The position numbers were made by a program, and so were the translations under genes. A stretch of DNA of 13,993 bases from NCBI GenBank assembly GCA_023379345.1, contig JAMCUV010000084.1, forward strand, positions 1 through 13,993, given 5' to 3'. The DNA is from Thermoplasmatota archaeon (GTDB lineage Archaea; Thermoplasmatota; Thermoplasmata; Thermoplasmatales; Thermoplasmataceae). The notes beneath the pieces are model-generated. The model saw only the letters and a list, made by a program, of their open reading frames with translations. It was not told the origin of the DNA and did not search any database. The stretch's first letter is position 1; the number at the start of each line of letters is the position of its first letter. Positions 7,523 to 13,749 of the stretch are shown here, piece after piece.

Positions 7523-8473
7523 ATGTTTACAAGAATACCGACGGTCCTGAGAAGCCAGGAGATAATAGACAAGTCTTTCCTGCGGGCTTCCAAGATAACA
7601 GAGCCATACCATCCCAAAATAGAGGACAAGATACGCAAGGAGATAATGGACCGTGTGTCCACCATAGAAAGCACTACGTGCTCACACCTGACAAAGCTGG
7701 TGAAGAAATTCCCAACAATTGAGCTGATTCATCCTTTCTACCGGGACATGATTGACCTGATGTTTGACATTGATCACTACAAGGTGAGCCTCAGCAAGGT
7801 ACAGTGGGCATCTGAGAGGATCACAGATCTCAGCACAGACGTCATCAGGAGGCTGCGATCCGGAAAGAAGGTTGAGGATCTTAACCGCATGATGAGAGAA
7901 TATTATGGAAGGTTCTCATCCATAATGCTGAGCATAGACAAGGACCTGTCTTTCCTGGGAAGCTGCAGGGACTGGATAAGACAGATTCCTGACATAAATC
8001 CTGACCTACCCACCTTCCTGGTTGCAGGGATGCCAAACGTTGGAAAGAGCTCCCTGCTTTCCGCGCTCACAGGAACAAGTCCGAAGGTTGCACCGTACCC
8101 ATTCACCACACAGAGCATATTCATAGGCTATACCACCATAGGCGGAAAAAAAGTCCAGATCATTGATACTCCCGGAATTCTTGACCGCCCAATGGCCAAG
8201 AGGAATGAGATGGAACTGAAATCCATCCTCTCCCTGAAGGACATCCGCGGCACAGTACTGTTCCTCCTTGATCCTACCGGACATTCCAGCTACTCCCTTG
8301 AACAGCAGGAGAAGCTTTATCAGGAAATCCGTAAATCGCTGCTTTCGCCAATAATACGAGTCCAGGCGAAGTGCGATCTCACTGATGCCAGGGTGGAGGA
8401 AATAGCCATATCTGCATCAACCGGAACTGGAATGGGCAGGCTGAGGGAAGAGATGGAAAAATACGTAAAATAG
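7523..8473 (+). CDS. NOG1-like GTPase
   Basis: 316-residue P-loop GTPase of the OBG/NOG1 branch. NOG1 proteins act in large ribosomal subunit maturation, so a ribosome-assembly role is the likely one here. The N-terminal helical domain begins RIPTVLRSQEIIDKSFLRAS, typical of NOG1. The G1 motif GMPNVGKSS is at 169-177, the YPFTT switch at 192-196, DTPG at 215-218, and DPTGHSSYSLEQQ at 250-262 as in NOG1. The G5 element SAST is at 298-301. The G4 motif expected as NKxD reads AKCD (282-285), so the guanine-specific Asn is replaced by Ala. I chose the ATG at 7523 because it matches the family N-terminus and clears the DUF1059 stop by 10 bp; an upstream ATG at 7487 would overlap that gene. The stop abuts the gltX start region directly. 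Confidence 0.9.
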   Translation: MFTRIPTVLRSQEIIDKSFLRASKITEPYHPKIEDKIRKEIMDRVSTIESTTCSHLTKLVKKFPTIELIHPFYRDMIDLMFDIDHYKVSLSKVQWASERITDLSTDVIRRLRSGKKVEDLNRMMREYYGRFSSIMLSIDKDLSFLGSCRDWIRQIPDINPDLPTFLVAGMPNVGKSSLLSALTGTSPKVAPYPFTTQSIFIGYTTIGGKKVQIIDTPGILDRPMAKRNEMELKSILSLKDIRGTVLFLLDPTGHSSYSLEQQEKLYQEIRKSLLSPIIRVQAKCDLTDARVEEIAISASTGTGMGRLREEMEKYVK

Positions 8474-8478
8474 GTGAT
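8473..8478 (+). promoter_or_regulatory. GGTGAT ribosome-site-like sequence at the gltX start
   Basis: GGTGAT matches the archaeal anti-Shine-Dalgarno complement AGGAGGTGATCC. It begins with the last base of the preceding TAG and contains the putative GTG start codon of gltX. If it works as a ribosome site, the in-frame start would be CTG at 8483 or 8489, a rare codon. If GTG is the start, no good ribosome site is seen. Confidence 0.4.
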
Positions 8479-10138
8479 TCTCCTGAATCTGGAAGAGGAA
8501 ATCAGAAAACAGGCAATAAGGAATGCCTTTCAGCATGAAGGGAAGGCCAACGCCGGCTCAGTCATAAGCAAGATCCTTGGGGAATTCCCGGAATACCGAA
8601 AAAATGCCGGAGAACTGGCAAGGCTTGTCAATGCGGAACTGGAGAAAATCAACGGCATGTCTCCGGAAGAGATAGCGGCAATAGTGCACAGGGAATTTCC
8701 GGAGTTTGAAGTCAGGGAGAAGAAAGTACAGGTTCACAGCCTCCCGGAACTGAGGAATGTGAACGGGCCTGTTGTCATGAGAATGGCTCCTTCCCCATCA
8801 GGACCACTGCATATCGGCCACTCCAGGATGGCCATTCTCAATGACGAGTACGTCAAGAGATATGGGGGGAAACTCATACTGAGAATTGAGGACACAAACC
8901 CTGCCAACATAGATCCAATAGCTTATGAACAGATTCCAAGGGACCTTGAATGGCTTGGGGTCACCGTGCACCAGATCGCAATCCAGTCGGATCGGATGGA
9001 ATTGTATTATGAACAGGCACGATCCCTCATTGCTGCGGGCCATGCCTATGTTTGCTCATGCGTTCCGGAGGACTTCAAGCGCAAGCTTTCTGCTTCCATT
9101 GCGTGTCCCCACAGGGAAACAACTCCGGACGAGAACCTTGAAGGATTCCAGAAGATGGTTGACGGAACCTTTTCCCAGGGAGAAGCTGTCCTTATTATAA
9201 AGACGGATCTGAGCCACCCCAATCCCTCTGTCAGGGACTGGATTGCCTTCAGGATCAGCGATGCTGTTCACCCCAGGCATGGAAGGGAATACCACGCCTA
9301 CCCCATGATGAACTTCAGCGTGGCCGTGGATGACCATCTTCTTGGGTTGACCCACGTTATACGTGGCAAGGATCATATCAATAATACAGAGAAACAGAAA
9401 TACATATTCAGCTATAACAACTGGAAACTCCCTGAATACTACCATTACGGCCTTGTGGACTTTCCAGGGGTGATTCTCAAGACCTCCATTATAAAAAAGG
9501 GTCTTGCAGAGGGTAAATATTCGGGTTGGGACGACATCAGGCTGGGAACACTCCTTGCCTTCAAGAAGAGGGGATTTACACCTGAAACATTCAGGAAATA
9601 CTGGATCCAGTCGGGGATGAGGGAGATTGATTCAGAATTCTCCGTGGAAATATTCAATTCCATAAACAAGGATCTAATTGATTCAAGGACACCGCGCTAC
9701 TTCTATGTCCCGAACCCTGTCCGGATCAAAATTAATGGTGGCATGCAGCTTTCCGGCAAAGCGCCGTACCATCCATCCTACCCGGATATGGGGTACCGCA
9801 TGTATTCCCTGGGGGATGATCCCTCACTGTTCGTGCCTGCCGCTGATTGGAATTCGCTGCCGGACGGCACGGAGTTAAGACTGAAGGACCTGTGCAACGT
9901 GAAGAAGTCCGGTTCTTCCGCCGAATTTGCAGGGACTGCCATGAAAGACAGAAAGGCAAGGATAATCCAGTGGGTTCCAGAAAACGCCAGAGCCTTCACC
10001 GTACATAAGCCAGATGGGACTCAGGACAGGGGGCTCATAGAGCCACTTGCCGAAAAATACAGGGGAGTGGCTCAGCTGGAAAGGTACGGATACGTGAACA
10101 TTGCATCTGAGCAGACAGGATTCTTCACCCATCCATAA
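8474..10138 (+). CDS. gltX: Glutamyl-tRNA synthetase, archaeal type
   Basis: 554-residue class I aminoacyl-tRNA synthetase that charges tRNA-Glu (in archaea usually also tRNA-Gln, for later amidation). The archaeal N-terminal extension (about residues 1-90) includes GKANAGSVISKIL. The Rossmann catalytic domain shows PSPSGPLHIGH (106-116, HIGH motif) and RIEDTNP (137-143). The KMSKS-equivalent loop is GVILKTSIIKKGLAEGKYSGWDD (332-353); archaeal enzymes commonly read LSTSKI there, so the first Ser is Lys and the Lys is Ile in this protein. The C-terminal beta-barrel anticodon domain follows from about 405, and the length is usual for archaea. The start is uncertain: GTG at 8474 abuts the preceding TAG, but those bases are also part of a GGTGAT ribosome-site sequence. 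Translation is probably coupled to the GTPase gene. The stop lies 10 bp from the convergent PRC-barrel gene. Confidence 0.95.
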   Translation: MILLNLEEEIRKQAIRNAFQHEGKANAGSVISKILGEFPEYRKNAGELARLVNAELEKINGMSPEEIAAIVHREFPEFEVREKKVQVHSLPELRNVNGPVVMRMAPSPSGPLHIGHSRMAILNDEYVKRYGGKLILRIEDTNPANIDPIAYEQIPRDLEWLGVTVHQIAIQSDRMELYYEQARSLIAAGHAYVCSCVPEDFKRKLSASIACPHRETTPDENLEGFQKMVDGTFSQGEAVLIIKTDLSHPNPSVRDWIAFRISDAVHPRHGREYHAYPMMNFSVAVDDHLLGLTHVIRGKDHINNTEKQKYIFSYNNWKLPEYYHYGLVDFPGVILKTSIIKKGLAEGKYSGWDDIRLGTLLAFKKRGFTPETFRKYWIQSGMREIDSEFSVEIFNSINKDLIDSRTPRYFYVPNPVRIKINGGMQLSGKAPYHPSYPDMGYRMYSLGDDPSLFVPAADWNSLPDGTELRLKDLCNVKKSGSSAEFAGTAMKDRKARIIQWVPENARAFTVHKPDGTQDRGLIEPLAEKYRGVAQLERYGYVNIASEQTGFFTHP

Positions 10139-10141
10139 TAC

Positions 10142-10174
10142 TAAAAAATCATTCCTGAGGTATCTTCAGGAATG
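10142..10174 (-). terminator. Hairpin plus T-run at the end of the PRC-barrel gene
   Basis: CATTCCTGA (10150-10158) and TCAGGAATG (10166-10174) form a perfect 9-bp inverted repeat with a 7-base loop. On the minus strand the stem is followed by ATTTTTTAG, a classic hairpin/T-run arrangement. The stem covers the final codons and stop of the PRC-barrel gene and lies 12 bp after the gltX stop, so it could also affect 3' ends of the convergent gltX transcript. Confidence 0.6.
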
Positions 10175-10400
10175 CAGGGAATTTTCTAAGCAGAACGATC
10201 TGGCCTATGGCCTTGATCCACCTGAATGGTATGCTTATGGCGGAACTCATTTCCACAAGCTCAGAATTTGGATGATCTATATACAGACCATAAATTTCCT
10301 GGGTTTCAATGTCCAAAATTATATCCGTGACCGTACCGACCAGAACACCTCTATCGGTGTATACAGGCATGTCACGAAGTTCTGTAACCTCTGTTAGCAT
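10149..10400 (-). CDS. PRC-barrel domain protein
   Basis: 83-residue small soluble protein consisting of one PRC-barrel domain. The beta-strand pattern is LRDMPVYTDRGVLVGTVTDIILDIETQEIYGLYIDHP (8-44), followed by ISIPFRWIKAIGQIVLLR (55-72). Stand-alone PRC-barrels of this size are common in Euryarchaeota. Related domains occur in RimM (ribosome maturation) and in photosynthetic reaction-centre H subunits, but the role of the single-domain archaeal proteins is not established. The ATG at 10398-10400 lies about 27 bases from a TATA box at 10423-10431, predicting a leaderless transcript separate from the upstream guaAA gene. Its 3' end carries a hairpin followed by a T-run and converges on gltX. 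Confidence 0.85.
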   Translation of the reverse strand: MLTEVTELRDMPVYTDRGVLVGTVTDIILDIETQEIYGLYIDHPNSELVEMSSAISIPFRWIKAIGQIVLLRKFPAFLKIPQE

Positions 10401-10422
10401 TCAGTCGACTAAAGATAAAATG

Positions 10423-10431
10423 GATATAAAT
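10423..10431 (-). promoter_or_regulatory. TATA box of the PRC-barrel gene
   Basis: The minus strand reads ATTTATATC, centred about 27 bases before the A of the ATG at 10400. This is the spacing expected for transcription starting at the start codon (leaderless mRNA). It lies in the 42-bp gap downstream of guaAA, so the PRC-barrel gene can be transcribed on its own. Confidence 0.6.
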
Positions 10432-10442
10432 TTTCGCCGGAT

Positions 10443-11009
10443 TCACTTTTTGCAGGACTCAGCAAAATTTTTCATGAGTTCCTTTCCAAACTGTGTATTA
10501 TCCACTTCGGGATGGAATTGAACACCGTATATGGGCCTGTTTTTATGCTCAAATGCCTGGATGCTGCATGTCTTTGACGATGCCAGGACTTCGAAATCCC
10601 TGGTAAGGCTCTTGACCTCATCATTATGATTTTCCCAGGCGGTTATCCGTTCCGGGATTCCAGCAAAAATGCGGTCAGCCCTGCTGAATACAACCTCAGT
10701 CCTGCCGAATTCTGGATGCACTCCTGGCCCCACTTCACCTCCGAAATGCAGAGCGATGAACTGGGCTCCTACACAGATGCCAAGGATTGGGTATGAATGA
10801 TCATCGATGAATTTCCCCACATTTCCAAGTTTGTCCAGCTCAGAGACTATGCTGGGCGCTCCGCCGGAAAGAACCAATCCATCAATTTCATCAAGTTCGT
10901 GTGAATTTACAGTGTTGGGAACGATCCTGCTTTCCACACCCAGATCTCTGAGAACGCGGTATTCACGGTGGGTCCACTGCCCACCGTTATCCACAACGAA
11001 TATCTTCAT
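10443..11009 (-). CDS. guaAA: GMP synthase glutamine amidotransferase subunit (subunit A)
   Basis: 188-residue class I glutamine amidotransferase that releases ammonia from glutamine for conversion of XMP to GMP. In many archaea, as here, it is a separate protein from the ATP-pyrophosphatase subunit (GuaAB), which is not in the window. The N-terminal MKIFVVDNGGQWTHREYR is typical of archaeal GuaAA. The nucleophile is C79 in GICVGAQF, with VLSGGAPS (46-53) upstream. The His-Glu pair is H166/E168 in QFHPEV. There is no PPase domain. The gene is 6 bp downstream of tfb1 on the same strand, so it is very probably co-transcribed with it. No separate promoter is seen, because its start region lies in the end of tfb1. 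Confidence 0.93.
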   Translation of the reverse strand: MKIFVVDNGGQWTHREYRVLRDLGVESRIVPNTVNSHELDEIDGLVLSGGAPSIVSELDKLGNVGKFIDDHSYPILGICVGAQFIALHFGGEVGPGVHPEFGRTEVVFSRADRIFAGIPERITAWENHNDEVKSLTRDFEVLASSKTCSIQAFEHKNRPIYGVQFHPEVDNTQFGKELMKNFAESCKK

Positions 11010-11015
11010 CCGAGA

Positions 11016-11948
11016 TTATTCCATTCCAGGTATTCCCAGGGATTTGCTGATCTCCTTGTACCTGTTCCTGATTGTTACCTCGGTAACACCGGAAACACGT
11101 GCAATTTCCTTCTGGGTTCTTGGTTTGCCCACCATGACGGATGCTATGTATATGGAGGCTGCTGCCACACCGGTTGGTCCTTTCCCGGAGGAAATTCCAA
11201 GTTCGATTGATCTCCTTACTATGTCCTCGCTCACTATGATTGCCTGCTTGTCCAGGTCCAGTTTGCTGCAGAACTGTGCAACGTATGAGTAAGGCGTTGT
11301 GGGCTTAAGATTCAGGCTTAGCTCCTTGGCCAGATGCCGATAAGCTTTCCCTATTTTCTTCTTGTTTACCTCTGATGCCTTTGATATCTCATCAAGGGTT
11401 CTTGGAAGGTTAACCATTCTGCACGCTGCATAAATGGATGCGCATACGATGCTTTCTATGCTTCTTCCCCTGATCAGGTTCTTTTCCACAGCCCTTCTGT
11501 ATATGAGAGCCGCGGTTTCCTTGATGTCTTTTGGAATCCCCAGTTTGGCACCATTGTCATTTAGCATCTGAAGTGCCAGAGACAGGTTCCTTTCGGCAGC
11601 GTTGCTTACTCTTATCCTCTGGTGCCACTTTCTTACTCTGTATATCTGTGCGCGATTTTTATGTGGAATCCGCTTACCATAATAGTCCTTGTTGGACCAT
11701 GATATCTCAGTTGCCAGCCCTTTGTCGTGGCTCAAAAAAGTCATGGGCGATCCAGTTCTTGCCCTTCTGTCATCCTGTTCAGAATCAAATGCTCGCCATT
11801 CCGGTCCTTGATCAATAAAAGAGTCCTCAATGACCATTCCACAATCGCTGCAAATAAGCTCTCCCCGCTCGTAGTCCCTAATAAGATGCTCGGAACCGCA
11901 TTCCTGGCATTTTTTGGTTACTTCCTGATCTATGTTTGAACCCATCAT
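11016..11948 (-). CDS. tfb: Transcription initiation factor B, copy 1
   Basis: 310-residue archaeal TFB, the TFIIB homologue that binds TBP, the BRE and RNA polymerase to open promoters. The zinc ribbon has C14, C17, C33 and C36 (CQECG...CSDCG). The B-finger/linker region is the highly conserved GPEWRAFDSEQ (48-58) and GSPMTF (66-71). The two cyclin repeats span about 112-205 and 212-305. The final repeat includes the BRE-reading helix-turn-helix, EIARVSGVTEVTIRNRYKEI (281-300). Two consecutive ATG codons (11943-11948) open the gene; a GGGTG sequence lies close upstream and AT-rich TATA-like elements lie at 11961-11973 and 11988-11995. It is divergent from gar1-tfb2 and shares more than half of its residues with tfb2 by eye, so the two are paralogues. 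guaAA follows in the same unit. Confidence 0.96.
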   Translation of the reverse strand: MMGSNIDQEVTKKCQECGSEHLIRDYERGELICSDCGMVIEDSFIDQGPEWRAFDSEQDDRRARTGSPMTFLSHDKGLATEISWSNKDYYGKRIPHKNRAQIYRVRKWHQRIRVSNAAERNLSLALQMLNDNGAKLGIPKDIKETAALIYRRAVEKNLIRGRSIESIVCASIYAACRMVNLPRTLDEISKASEVNKKKIGKAYRHLAKELSLNLKPTTPYSYVAQFCSKLDLDKQAIIVSEDIVRRSIELGISSGKGPTGVAAASIYIASVMVGKPRTQKEIARVSGVTEVTIRNRYKEISKSLGIPGME

Positions 11949-12218
11949 AACACCCGCAGATAATTATTAAATACGACATAGGAGCGGATATTAAATCTTT
12001 TCTATTTTTACTATATTAATATTTCACTGACAAATTTTGATCAGACTTTAAATAGTATGTTATGCATCATACGACAAATTTGCAAATAACATCAAGATAT
12101 ATATTATCCTCAGGAGCCAGATTGCCACGGATAGAATATCAATGCTTTAATATGATCAAAACTCTTTTTAATAACTTTACGTTACATTTATATACTTTGT
12201 TATCATTATCATGTTTAC
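11949..12218. promoter_or_regulatory. 270-bp divergent regulatory spacer between tfb1 and gar1-tfb2
   Basis: AT-rich non-coding spacer. It holds TATA-like boxes for tfb1 (minus-strand TATTTAATAATTA, 11961-11973; TTTAATAT, 11988-11995) and for gar1 (TTTATATAC, 12187-12195), plus an unassigned TTTAAATA near 12048. Overlapping palindromes CAAATTTG (12075-12082) and ATTTGCAAAT (12078-12087) sit mid-spacer. TTTTGATCA (12035-12043) recurs inverted as TGATCAAAA (12153-12161). A small open frame from about 12062 has no ribosome site and no recognisable protein. I see no RNA gene here with confidence. Confidence 0.55.
12187..12195 (+). promoter_or_regulatory. TATA box of gar1-tfb2
   Basis: TTTATATAC is centred 28 bases before the gar1 ATG at 12219, the spacing expected for a leaderless transcript beginning at the start codon. 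It is the best TATA match in the divergent spacer. Confidence 0.65.
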
Positions 12219-12431
12219 ATGGAAGTCGGAGTGGAAATTGTTCACAGGCTGAACAAGCAGATGGTGGTACGGATCTCTGATTGCCTTAAGATAAGGGCAA
12301 AGGTAGTGAATGAGAACGGAAAGGTGGTGGGACGTGTTACGAGAGTATTCGGGCCTGTGAAGGCGCCCTATGCACTGCTTAGTATGAATGAAACCTATCC
12401 TGAACAGGAAAAGTTCAGGGTTGTATGTTAA
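12219..12431 (+). CDS. gar1: Gar1-like H/ACA RNP protein
   Basis: 70-residue small protein with the Gar1 beta-barrel signature VVGRVTRVFGPVKAPYALL (36-54). Gar1 is the H/ACA ribonucleoprotein component that works with Cbf5, Nop10 and L7Ae in guide-directed pseudouridylation of rRNA. Archaeal Gar1 is about 70-80 residues and lacks the glycine/arginine-rich arms of the eukaryotic protein, so this length is normal for a minimal copy. The ATG at 12219 sits about 28 bases from the TATA box at 12187-12195 and there is no ribosome site, so it is probably leaderless; a start at an internal GTG would trim the first strand. The gar1-TFB neighbourhood is a recurrent arrangement in Euryarchaeota, and here the two genes are separated by 14 bp. 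Confidence 0.85.
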   Translation: MEVGVEIVHRLNKQMVVRISDCLKIRAKVVNENGKVVGRVTRVFGPVKAPYALLSMNETYPEQEKFRVVC

Positions 12432-12432
12432 A

Positions 12433-12438
12433 AGGAGG
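12433..12438 (+). promoter_or_regulatory. Strong ribosome binding site of tfb2
   Basis: AGGAGG lies 7 bases before the ATG at 12446. It is the best Shine-Dalgarno match in the window and argues against the in-frame upstream ATG at 12425, which lies inside gar1. Together with the leaderless-looking start of gar1 this suggests first genes are leaderless while internal genes use ribosome sites. Confidence 0.85.
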
Positions 12439-12445
12439 AATTAAG

Positions 12446-13387
12446 ATGGAAAATGCACCTGAAAAAAAGAAAAGAATAGAGGAGATAGAAAAGTGCCCAG
12501 AATGCGGGTCCACCCAGTTGGTAAGAGATTATGAAAGGGGTGAACTCATATGCAATAACTGTGGCCTTGTCATTGATGAAAGCTTCATAGACCAGGGACC
12601 CGAATGGAGGGCGTTCGATTCAGAGCAGAATGATTCCAGAGCCAGGACCGGGTCTCCCATGACCTTTACAATTCACGACAAGGGTCTCTCCACGGATATT
12701 TCATGGAAGAACAAGGATTCCTATGGAAAGTCCATACCAACAAGGAACAGAGCCCAGCTCTACAGGCTGAGGAAATGGCAGAAGAGGATCAAGGTTTCAA
12801 ACGCCGCAGAGAGGAATCTTTCACAGGCACTGCAGGAACTGGAGAGAATGGCATCAAACCTGAGCATACCCAATGATGTCAGAGAAACAGCGGCAGTCAT
12901 CTACAGGAAAGCTGTCAAGCAGAACATGATAAGGGGCCGGAGCATTGAAGGTGTTGTGGCAGGATCTATCTACGCTGCATGCAGGATCACAAATGTGCCC
13001 AGGACTCTCGATGAAATTGCCTCAGTTACAAGAGTAAAGAAGAAAGAGATAGGGAGAACGTACCGGATCATGAGCAGGTACCTGAAACTGAACATAATGC
13101 CATCAAAGCCAGATGATTATGTGAACAGGTTCTGCAGCAAGCTCAAGCTTTCAATGGAAGCCAGGAAGAAAGCCACTGAGATACTGAAAATGGCCGAGGA
13201 CAATGACCTGACATCCGGAAAGGGTCCAACTGGAGTTGCGGCTGCCGCAATATATATTGCATCTCTCCTTACACAGGAAAGACGCACACAGAGGGCTGTC
13301 GCGGAGGTCGCCGGAGTCACTGAAGTGACCATAAGGAACAGGTACAAAGAGCTGACAGAAAAGCTTGCTCTTGATGTTGAGCAGTAA
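12446..13387 (+). CDS. tfb: Transcription initiation factor B, copy 2
   Basis: 313-residue archaeal TFB paralogue. The zinc ribbon has C17, C20, C36 and C39. The B-finger region GPEWRAFDSEQ (51-61) and GSPMTF (69-74) are identical to the first copy. Two cyclin repeats follow, and the second ends in EVAGVTEVTIRNRYKEL (287-303), the BRE-contacting helix-turn-helix. Divergence from copy 1 is greatest in the N-terminal tail (MENAPEKKKRIEEIEK), in the middle of repeat 1 (ELERMASNLSIPNDVRE), and in the first half of repeat 2 (MEARKKATEILKMAEDNDLT). Different promoter or condition preferences are plausible but not shown. The start is set by AGGAGG at 12433. It probably forms an operon with gar1. A T-rich run at 13401-13411 follows the stop and overlaps the end of the convergent pcc1-like gene. 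Confidence 0.96.
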   Translation: MENAPEKKKRIEEIEKCPECGSTQLVRDYERGELICNNCGLVIDESFIDQGPEWRAFDSEQNDSRARTGSPMTFTIHDKGLSTDISWKNKDSYGKSIPTRNRAQLYRLRKWQKRIKVSNAAERNLSQALQELERMASNLSIPNDVRETAAVIYRKAVKQNMIRGRSIEGVVAGSIYAACRITNVPRTLDEIASVTRVKKKEIGRTYRIMSRYLKLNIMPSKPDDYVNRFCSKLKLSMEARKKATEILKMAEDNDLTSGKGPTGVAAAAIYIASLLTQERRTQRAVAEVAGVTEVTIRNRYKELTEKLALDVEQ

Positions 13388-13394
13388 GCTTTCC

Positions 13395-13604
13395 TCACCC
13401 TTTTATTTTTTCATACACCTCATATGATCTGAGCAGGTCATCCACTATACTGTACATTGAAGTCTCTTTTACATTATTTATTTCGATCTTTGCGCAATCA
13501 GCGGTGCAATCTATGCATATTCTACTGTCATTGTCCGGTTCTAGCACCATTTTCAGGGACTTACAGTCAAGTGATCGAGAGCATATGGTCAAATCAATCT
13601 TCAT
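13395..13604 (-). CDS. Pcc1-like KEOPS complex subunit
   Basis: 69-residue protein matching the Pcc1 pattern. The LEPDN segment (21-25) is the family hallmark near the end of helix 1, and DDLLRSYEVYEKI (55-67) matches the C-terminal helix (usually DLLR or LNSYLR). Between them is a beta-strand pair (SRICIDCTADCAKIEINN). Pcc1 is the dimerising subunit of the Kae1-Bud32-Cgi121-Pcc1 complex that makes the universal t6A37 on ANN-decoding tRNAs. Cysteines are unusually frequent (C8, C14, C30, C33, C37), with C-x2-C-x3-C in the middle. The gene converges on tfb2 with a 7-bp gap and diverges from tRNA-Leu. The short length and by-eye match leave some doubt. Confidence 0.75.
   Translation of the reverse strand: MKIDLTICSRSLDCKSLKMVLEPDNDSRICIDCTADCAKIEINNVKETSMYSIVDDLLRSYEVYEKIKG
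13401..13411 (+). terminator. T-rich terminator after tfb2
   Basis: TTTTATTTTTT begins 14 bases after the tfb2 stop on the plus strand, with no hairpin before it. Such oligo-T tracts are the usual archaeal transcription termination signal. The tract also encodes the lysine-rich C-terminus of the convergent pcc1-like gene. Confidence 0.55.
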
Positions 13605-13627
13605 CTTGCCCGCAATATGAACACGCG

Positions 13628-13640
13628 AAATAATCTTATT
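13628..13640 (+). promoter_or_regulatory. Weak TATA-like element of tRNA-Leu
   Basis: AAATAATCTTATT is centred about 30 bases before the first base of the mature tRNA at 13665. Archaeal tRNA genes usually start a few bases upstream of the mature end, so the spacing fits, but the match is weak. Confidence 0.35.
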
Positions 13641-13664
13641 GCCTTAGTCTTTACCCATGGCATT

Positions 13665-13749
13665 GCGGAGGTTGCCGAGCCAGGTTAAAGGCGACAGACT
13701 CAAGATCTGTTTTCGTAGGGATTCGCCGGTTCGAATCCGGCCCTCCGCA
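13665..13749 (+). tRNA. tRNA-Leu (anticodon CAA)
   Basis: 85-nucleotide class II tRNA with all arms recognisable. The acceptor stem pairs GCGGAGG with CCTCCGC and has A as discriminator. The D-arm region reads GCCGAGCCAGGTTAAAGGC. The anticodon stem ACAGA/TCTGT encloses loop CTCAAGA, with anticodon CAA at 13701-13703, decoding UUG leucine. A long variable arm lies between 13711 and 13724, as expected for tRNA-Leu. The T arm is GCCGG/CCGGC with loop TTCGAAT. There is no intron and no encoded CCA. The last seven bases are part of a 17-bp direct repeat that recurs downstream at 13867. Confidence 0.95.

Noticed and set aside
9056..9445. 129-residue minus-strand frame opposite gltX
   Set aside because: Antisense shadow of the conserved GluRS catalytic domain with no promoter or ribosome site and no recognisable motif.
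12062..12280. 72-residue open frame in the tfb divergent spacer
   Set aside because: It runs into gar1 in another frame, has no ribosome site, and its translation matches nothing recognisable; the DNA there looks like promoter sequence.
12425..12445. Upstream ATG for tfb2
   Set aside because: It overlaps the end of gar1, while AGGAGG is correctly spaced for the ATG at 12446.
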